Source of the DNA: Phyto melanocephala
Taxonomy: Eukaryota; Arthropoda; Insecta; Diptera; Rhinophoridae
DNA: 64,000 nucleotides
Reading direction: 5' to 3'
Assembly: GCA_941918925.1 (NCBI GenBank)
Contig: OW799233.1
Span: 85,318,055 to 85,382,054, forward strand
The stretch's first letter is position 1. Each line of letters opens with the position of its first letter. The translations under genes and the position numbers were made by a program. The notes beneath the pieces were generated by a model. The model did no database searches. It was given only the letters and a program-made list of their open reading frames with translations, and had not been told where the DNA came from. Of this stretch, positions 56,946 to 64,000 are shown in pieces.

Positions 56946-57213
56946 AATCCTTTGCCTTTAAAATCGATTAATATGAAAACTTAGCAACAGAAGTCATTAT
57001 TCTGAATTTTTTTTCTTTAATACGTCATTTGGGAGAACTTCGCAAAAGTCGATATAGAACTAAATGTTCTAAATATTACCTTAGCTTTAATTATCAACTC
57101 AGGGCATAAAGTTCATAATCATACTTAGTATATAATTAAATTTCTTGTCTTATTGTTTACTGTTACCCGTTTACGTGCACAACCGCATTTTAAAATTGTC
57201 CTAAATGTAAACT

Positions 57214-59911
57214 AACAAGTAAGAGCACTATATTCGGCTGTGCCGAATCTTTTATACCCACCACCAATTTTGTGTACATTTAAAGCACAATATTTATTTA
57301 TATTATAATAAAATATGTATCACTTTCTTTGTAAATGGTGGTTAAATTTTAAGGGCCCATTTTGAAGGTGAACTACACCTAGAATTTAAATTTGTTTTCT
57401 GCATTTCATTTGACATTTCTCAATCTCAAACTTACTCAATTTGACCCGTGGAAAAATATGCAAATATGCAACGCTTTAAAAATATTCACGTTTTTTTATA
57501 AAAATGGGAGTTCAAATCAAAATGCATTTTGTGCACTACGTAATTCTTTTGATCAATATAATAGTTCAAATTCGTCCACAATCGGGAGAATTGTCAAAAA
57601 TATTTAAATTTCTGCAAAACAGGTCTGTATAAAATGTTAGAAAATCTGTGAATGCCTTCTTAGTTCGTTGAATGGGAACTAAATATTGCTATTTTTTGCG
57701 ATAGTGTGGCAAAAGAGCAGTCAACCTCGACTCATCATCATGCCCAACAATTGAGCATCAACATTGTCATTGAAAGTTTAGATCATCAGTGGCGCCAAGG
57801 ATGGGGGGGCCATTTGGCCGATATTTTGTTAAATACATAATTGAACCATACAAATATTATCATTATAAAAAGAAATGATAATAATTTCTTAAATAATTTG
57901 TGATTTATTTAAAATCAACATCGGCCCTTAAAATTTAACCAACCTTAATAACTTCGATATGATAGTAAAATGTTTTCGAAAATTTAGTCTTTTAGTAAAA
58001 GTGGACGTTAAAGTAGGAGTGTCAATAAAGCTTTTGCTAATAAATACAACTTAGATATTTCAATATAGTCCTTTATTTTCCCAAAAACTTTGTGAATGAA
58101 GAAATTACATGAATTTAAGATAAACCGTTTTATGGGAGGTAGGCGTTAAAGTGGGCGTGCCACCTAAACTTTTTGGCACAACAATTACATTGATTAGAAG
58201 GATATATGTAGCAAATTTCATCATCATATCTATAATTTTGTCGGTTTTATGAGCTTTTAAATTTCATTAGATAACGGTAGATAACGTGAAAAGTGGGTGT
58301 TATAGTAGGTGTGTCAAAGTTAGTTTTGCTAATGAGTATAACTCAGATATTTCAATATAGTCCTTTATTATTCCAAAATCTTTATTAATAGAGTAATTAT
58401 ATGAATTTTAGTTAAAACGTTATATGGAAGGTGGGCGTAAAAGTGGGCGTGGCACATTAATTTTCTGGCACAGTAATGACATTGCCTAGAAGAATATGCA
58501 CAGCAAATTTGATCATCATAACTCTAATTTTGGCGGTTTTATGAGCTTTTAAATTTCACTAACGGTAGATAACGTGAAAAGTGGGCGTTATAGTAGGCGT
58601 GTCAAAGTTATTTTTGCTAATGAGTACAACTTAGATGTTTCAATATAGTCCTTTATTATTCCAAAATCTTTATTAATCGAGAAAGTATATGAATTTTAGG
58701 TCTAATGTTGTATGGGAGGTGGGCGTAAAAGTAGGCGTGGCACCTTAATTTTCTGTCACAGTAATGAAATTGACTAGAAGGATATACGTAGTAAATTTGA
58801 TCATCAGACCTCTAATTTTGGCGGTTTTATGAGCTTTTAAATTTCATTAACGGTAGCTAACGTGAAAAGTGGGAGTTATAGTAGGCGTGTCAAAGTTAGT
58901 TTTACGAATGAGTACAACTCAGGTGTTTCAATATAGCTGTTTATTATTCCAAAATCTTTATTAATAGATAAATTATATGAATTTTAGGTAAGACATTATA
59001 TGGAAGGTGGGCGTGGCACCTTAGTTTTCTGGCACAGTAATGACATTGCCTAGGGGGATATACGTAGCAAATTTGATCATCATACCTCTAATTCTGGCGG
59101 TTTTATGAGCTTTTAAATTTCATTAACGGTAGATAACGTGAAAAGTGGTCGTTATAGTAGGCTTGTCAAAGTTATTTTTGCGAATAAGTACAACTTAGAT
59201 GTTTCAATATAGCCCTTACGTATTCCAAAATCTTTATTAATAGAGAAATTATATGAATTTTAGGTAAAACGTTATATGGGAGGTGGGCGTAAAAGTGGGC
59301 GTGGCACATTGATTTTCCGTTACAAAAAAACGCCTCACCAAAAAGCAAAGCGTGCAAAATTTCAGAGTCGTACATCCAATTTTGTTGCTTTTATGACGTT
59401 TTTGTTTTTAAATATACCGAAAAATACACTGTGCGGTATAAATTTTCGTACATTTTGATCGATAACTCCTCTCCTAATGCATAGATTTAGATAATTTTCG
59501 GGGAACGATATTGTTTTTACTCAGGAAATATATATTCGAAGTTTCATGAGTCTACGTTAATGCGTTTGGACACAATTCCATTTTATTCGATGTTTGAAGG
59601 ACACGGTTTTTTCGACCTACTCTTGCTTTTCGAGCTATAACTCTCTTCCTAATATTCCGATTTAGCCCATTTTCAATAAACAAACCTTGTCTGTAAGAAA
59701 GATTCTGGCAAAATTTGAGCCCCCAAGCTTTTTCGGTGCGACCTCTATCGTGCTTTCAACAGACGGACGGACATAGCTAGATCGTCATCAAATCAAACTC
59801 TGATTCAGAATATATATACTTTATGGGGTCTAAAATGGATATTTCGATGTGTTACAAACGGAATGACAAAATGAATATACCCCCACCATTTTTTTGGTGG
59901 CGGGTATAAAA
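57214..59911 (+). mobile_element. Family A repeat, copy A9, nearest to labial
   Basis: Complete head (TAACAAGTAAGAGCACTATA) and tail (GGTGGCGGGTATAAAAA). Module M at 57334-57947 still shows the helix-turn-helix ORF (57392-57607). Internal units follow from about 58137. The copy ends about 2.0 kb upstream of the labial start codon. Confidence 0.93.
58429..59280. repeat. 288-base tandem repeat in copy A9
   Basis: Units begin at 58429, 58717 and 59005 (288 bases each) and 59281. The last interval is 276 because AAAAGTGGGCGT-type sequence is missing from the 59005 unit. Same unit as in copies A7 and A8. Confidence 0.93.
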
Positions 59912-61341
59912 ATAACTGAAATTTTTAGCTTTGATTAAGTCGGTATTTAATTGAATTTATTGTTTTAACAAAATTTCTTTATATTTTAACTACTTTTCAT
60001 TTTAAAATAATTTTAAGGAATACTTTGGAACTAATTGTTTTTGAAAAAATCTTCTTTGACATCGTTAGCCCCTTTTTAGTTTTTTTATATGAAATCAAGC
60101 CTTTTTTGGTTACCAAGAACTAGCAACACTAAATGTGGATTTTATATTTCATTTTCTCTAATTCAGATGCTTTGTCGCGGACTCTGACAAACAAAATTCC
60201 ATCTTCTATTTGAAATTCGGTATATTTTATCGAAACTTGCATTTAGTTTTAATGCTTTAGAAAGCATTTCCCTAAAAATCCAAATGTTAAAAACAAATTT
60301 AGTAAAACCTAGATACAATTACACAAATTTTAAAACTTACAAGGCTTGTCCCATTTTGGTTAATTTTTTTTAATATTAAAATTAAAAAAATAACTATTGT
60401 TCATTATTTTTTATTAAAACAACAATGTTTCCGGAAATTTATACATTTTTTAGATTTACATGTAGGATAATAAATCTAGACAAAGAAGACACTGTTTTTG
60501 GCTAGGTACTTAATATTAATACAATAAAGAGTATCAATATAATTAAGTTGAATTCTTATTCCAAACCGATGATCGAATTATCAAATTTTAACTGAAACCA
60601 ATCAAGAAGAATAAAAAACTAAAAAATGTGTTTTTACATAAAAAACTTGAAAATTTTCAATAGCATTTGTACAATAATTTATAAAAACCATGAAAAAAAT
60701 TATACCAAGAGGCTACAGTATGGAACTCAGATTTTACAGTGAAATATTTATAAAAAGTACTATTGATATAGAAAATTATTAATACAAGCCAAATATTGTA
60801 GTAATTGGAAAATCGTAATAAACTAAAGTTTTTGTACAAAGCTTTAAAAATGTATTATTATTTATTTTTTGTATAAAGCTTTCAAAATTACAGTAAAAAA
60901 TAACAGTTTTTTTATTTCCATTATTTGAACTGCACTTTCTTATATACATAAATATTAAGTATTCAATGCAGAGCTTTGAAGCATAAAGGTTGCACTAAAT
61001 ATTTTAAAATTGTTTTATTTTTTACCTTAGTTTAGAATATTGTAACGAATCCACATGTAAAAGTGCATAAAAAATTCCACTATATACACCTTTTTGGTAT
61101 TTTATGGTACGACCATGTATGAATGACTAATACCAAGTGTATACATAGGTATATAGAAAAAAATTAAACAAGATAAAATGAAGGAACAGTTAGTCAAAGC
61201 GAGACAAATGAACAGAACATTCCCAATGACGATACATTCAATTGAAAGAAACAACCAGTGCCGTATAAATATAGGGAGGAGTTTGAATTTATTATAACCA
61301 CATGACTTAAGTGTACGAAAAAGAGTAGTTGTGGTGGTTGC
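59912..61341. other. Upstream region of labial
   Basis: About 1.4 kb of AT-rich sequence without a recognisable element or ORF between the last family A copy and the probable labial promoter. It is the most likely location of proximal control elements, but I found no unambiguous HOX-EXD site (TGATGGATTG type). Confidence 0.45.
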
Positions 61342-61400
61342 TTTTTATACACTATCAGACAGCGACTGTGCGTGTACGAGTTGTTCTTGTGAATCAGTTG
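61342..61400 (+). promoter_or_regulatory. Candidate labial core promoter
   Basis: CTTTTTATACACTATCAGAC at 61341-61360 combines a TATA-like word with an initiator-like TATCAGAC, and GAATCAGTTGTGAATTG (61391-61407) offers another TCAGTT initiator. The spacing between the TATA-like word and either initiator is not ideal. The local GC rise (AGCGACTGTGCGTGTACGAG) and position about 500-540 bases before the ATG make a start here plausible but unproven. Confidence 0.35.
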
Positions 61401-61891
61401 TGAATTGATTCACGCGGTATTGACTTGTTTTTGTGCGCATTCGTTAGAATTTTTCAATTAATAAATAAAACGATTTCGGTTTCAAATTTTACACGATCAT
61501 TAACAATAGAAAATATTTTAATAGGTATAACGTTAAATACGACGGTATTTAAAGAGTTTAATCGCCTTAATAGAATTTTGTAACCGAAAACTTGTGGATA
61601 TTTCGGTTACAAATCGAAAATAAATGTTCTTTATTCATAGATATTAAATGTGTGCCAATTTAAATAAAACATGTGAAGGCATTTGAATTAACAAAATATT
61701 GAAATAAATAATCAAAATATTTAAACGACAAAATATTAATAAGAATTATTGAAAGTAAAGTATAAAATCAAATAAGCGATAAATAATCAAATCAAAACTA
61801 GGCAAATTAAAAAGTTTATTGTAACTAGTGTTATTAAAGAAGAAAAATAACCTGTAACCGGTTATTAAAAATACAGTAGTTTAACGCAAAA

Positions 61892-63107
61892 ATGATGGAC
61901 ATTAGCAGCATGTACGGTAATCATCATCCTCATCATTCTAATTCTTACCACAGCGGTACAGCTGGAGTGTCTGACATGACAACCGTTTCCCCTGCTAATG
62001 CATACCCAAACGCATATTTTCCCAACTCATCGGTTATGACACATGGCGCTTTACATCATCAGCAAAATCATCATGTTAATAGTGGTTATAACGCTTATGA
62101 TGGATCATCACCAAACTACTATCAGCAACAACATCAGCAGCAACAGCCACAACAATTGACACCACCGCCAAGTCATCCATCGATTCAGGTACAACCATTG
62201 TATTCCCACTCTCATTCTCATTTATTTAGTCCAACCGCTGCCGAGTATGGCATTACCACTTCTAATACCTTGGCCGCAGCTACACCCTCACATCCCTCCA
62301 ATGCTAGTCATTCACCCAGCGAAGCAGTTTACTATGAAAATGACTCAGTGCATGCATATTATGCTACTGCAGCTGTGGCTACTATTCCACCAACCACTAC
62401 TAATTCTCCTGTTATTGTTGCTAATGCCTCAGCTCATGCTGCTCAAAATGTTCCTATGGATCCAGCCATTATCAGTTCCGAAAATGGTTTAAGCTACACT
62501 AACCTGGATTGCTTATACAATCAAAGCTCTCCCCATCAACATTCCAATTCAAGTACCTATTTACCCACCGAAGAGAAATACGCTTCAGTTCTCCATTCAC
62601 AATACAGCATAGACGAGACCCTAGTGAATATGACAGCCAGCGCAAATAATACACAAAATCACCAGCACTCCCCACAATTATGGTCTCATCAACATCATAT
62701 GTCAGCATCATACGCTAGTGCAATGGATTCTAGCGGTATGCCTATAGATTCTTATAACATGAATCCTCATTTACATGTTCATGGTATTTCCCAACATTTG
62801 GCCGTCCATAGTCAAGGCAACACACCGATGAGTGGCCAACAACAGTCATTATTACAACACCATTCACCACCCACTACAACTAGTACCAGTCAAAATTTAC
62901 GATCACAAAGTGTAGTCTCTCCCGGTGGTGCTATCACCACATCTACAGCTCTCACATCTTCTGTAGCCGGTGCTTCTTGCAACAGTAGCGTTGTAGGAGG
63001 TTCGAGTATTAACAACAATACATCCCAAGCTAAATCCCCAAGTCATGGCAATAATTTACCTACTTACAAATGGATGCAACTAAAGCGAAATATACCGAAA
63101 CCACAAG
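61892..63107 (+). CDS. lab: labial homeotic protein, coding exon 1 (5' partial gene)
   Basis: labial is the anterior Hox gene that specifies the intercalary head segment and part of the midgut. It is a nuclear transcription factor that binds DNA with Extradenticle. The exon encodes 405 codons plus one base. Evidence: the start MMDISSMYGNHHPHHSNSYH, a Q/H-rich stretch at about residues 74-88, SHLFSPTAAEYGITTSNT, YYENDSVHAYYATAAVATIP, IISSENGLSYTNLDCLYN, and the hexapeptide block YKWMQLKRNIPKPQ (YKWM at 392-395), through which labial contacts Extradenticle. The reading frame continues to 63181, but a good donor (CACAAG|GTAAATA) at 63107/63108 and loss of similarity show that the exon stops at 63107 in phase 1. 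The ATG is preceded by CGCAAAA, a fair fly start context. The homeodomain is encoded by exons outside the window. Low-complexity His, Gln, Ser and Thr runs are normal for this protein. Confidence 0.96.
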
Positions 63108-64000
63108 GTAAATATATTTTTAGATTAACGAAAAACAATTTGGTTAAATATCTCTGCTCAATAGTATATATGTACATATAAGTCGTGTGTTTTATAATTG
63201 GATATTAAGTTACAATATTAGAAAATTGGTTATAAAAAATGTGTTTTTATTATGATATTTCTTTATTTTTATTGTTTTCTGATCTGTTTTTATTTAACTT
63301 GAATCAAATATTTTTCGCAATGCCCTTTTTCGGCAGTACATAACAATTTCTTTTTTTGCTGAAAAAATTAGCTATAATATGTTAACGCCTGATGTCGCTT
63401 GAACACCATAATAGTATGTTTCCACGGCACATTCAATTACTTGATTTGCTCTTTAAATTACTTAAGTGAATTACCCTGTTTCCACGACATATTGTTAATT
63501 TGATTTGACAGTTCTTCTTCGTGCTTTTTTTATTTAAATTATCGCTTGTTTATTTTGCGATGAACATTAAGAAATTTATAAATTTTATGTAGAAAATTAT
63601 TATTATTTTATTAAAAGTAAGTAATAATAGTAAAAATATTGTAAATTTATAAGAAATGTATTCAAATAATATCATAATTTTTTTAATTACAAGAAAATAT
63701 AAAAAGTGCAAGAAAATAGGACCATTGTGGCCAGCAAACCCTCTAAACACAATTTCGTCTCATCCAATAATTTTGATGTGATCAATAAATAGTCTCCTAG
63801 ACATAACAACATTCTTTAAAATTTTCTTTTTGCTTCTATTTTATTTTTTATATCTGAATTTGAACTTAATTCTTTTTGCGTTTCGCTTTGCTTTATTTTT
63901 TTTCTTTTTGACAGCTGGATATGATAAACTACCGATAAAAATTAGATAAGACACTGATTTTATTATATTTCGGATGGTAATTCTAAATGAATTACCCACA
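63108..64000 (+). other. Start of labial intron 1
   Basis: It begins GTAAATATATTTTT. Intron 1 of labial is long in Drosophila and separates the hexapeptide from the homeodomain, as here. Two similar words, TGTTTCCACGGCACATTCAA (63418) and TGTTTCCACGACATATTGTT (63478), occur 60 bases apart and may mark an end of another inverted-repeat element. Nothing else is recognised. Confidence 0.8.

Noticed and set aside
62098..62107. TGATGGATCA as a labial-Extradenticle autoregulatory site
   Set aside because: It lies in labial coding sequence (codons for Y-D-G-S) and a single match is expected by chance.
62247..62492. Overlapping ORFs inside labial exon 1 (also 62499-62711 minus)
   Set aside because: They are other-frame shadows of the labial coding sequence.

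Overview
The window looks like AT-rich nuclear DNA of a higher fly that is not Drosophila, probably a calyptrate (blow fly, flesh fly or house fly group). Two host genes are readable and both belong to the Antennapedia-complex neighbourhood. One is the complete coding region of a small RR-2 cuticle protein resembling Edg84A (17636-18348, minus strand, two exons with a 12-base first exon). The other is the first coding exon of the Hox gene labial (61892-63107, plus strand), which ends at a clear splice donor just after the YKWM hexapeptide. The homeodomain exons lie beyond the right edge. In Drosophila the same cuticle gene cluster sits beside labial, so the neighbourhood is conserved, but here about 43 kb of mostly repeats separates the two genes.

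Almost everything else is transposable-element debris, much of it nested. Two chimeric non-autonomous repeat families dominate, called A and B here. Both begin with ACAAGTAAGAGC and an ATTCGGC...GCCGAAT hairpin, and both end in a tail with GTCY/GACR tetranucleotides, a TATATACTTTATGGGGTC core and a terminal hairpin running into GGGTATAAAA. That layout resembles the dipteran mini-me type of element. Family A (nine copies or parts) has a deleted mariner-like element fixed inside it and a 288-base tandem unit whose number varies between copies. Family B (about fifteen copies or fragments) carries a homopolymeric A/T interior.

Region by region: 1-12.4 kb holds a hAT relic, a non-LTR retrotransposon (LINE) split into two halves on opposite strands by an inversion between two inverted family A copies, a Tc1/mariner relic, and a Helitron sitting cleanly in the LINE. 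13-15.3 kb holds a second Helitron and a palindromic element whose two arms each carry a hammerhead-ribozyme-like core. 15.7-17.5 kb is a long element with Harbinger-like ends. 17.6-18.5 kb is the cuticle gene. 19-31 kb is a nest of A, B, mariner and LINE pieces, with a Transib-like element inserted in a mariner. 31.8-39 kb has two hAT elements with intact 8-base target duplications, one inside family A and one containing B-within-B. 40-52 kb is more A/B copies, small inverted-repeat elements and sequence I cannot identify. 52.6-53.3 kb is the 3' end of a Penelope-like element with a GIY-YIG domain and another hammerhead-like core. 57-60 kb is the last family A copy, followed by the labial upstream region and exon 1.

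The nesting gives relative dates. Several insertions can be removed in silico to give back an older reading frame or terminal structure. No tRNA, rRNA or CRISPR array was seen. Repeat coordinates are exact where termini and target duplications are named, otherwise accurate to about 10-50 bases.
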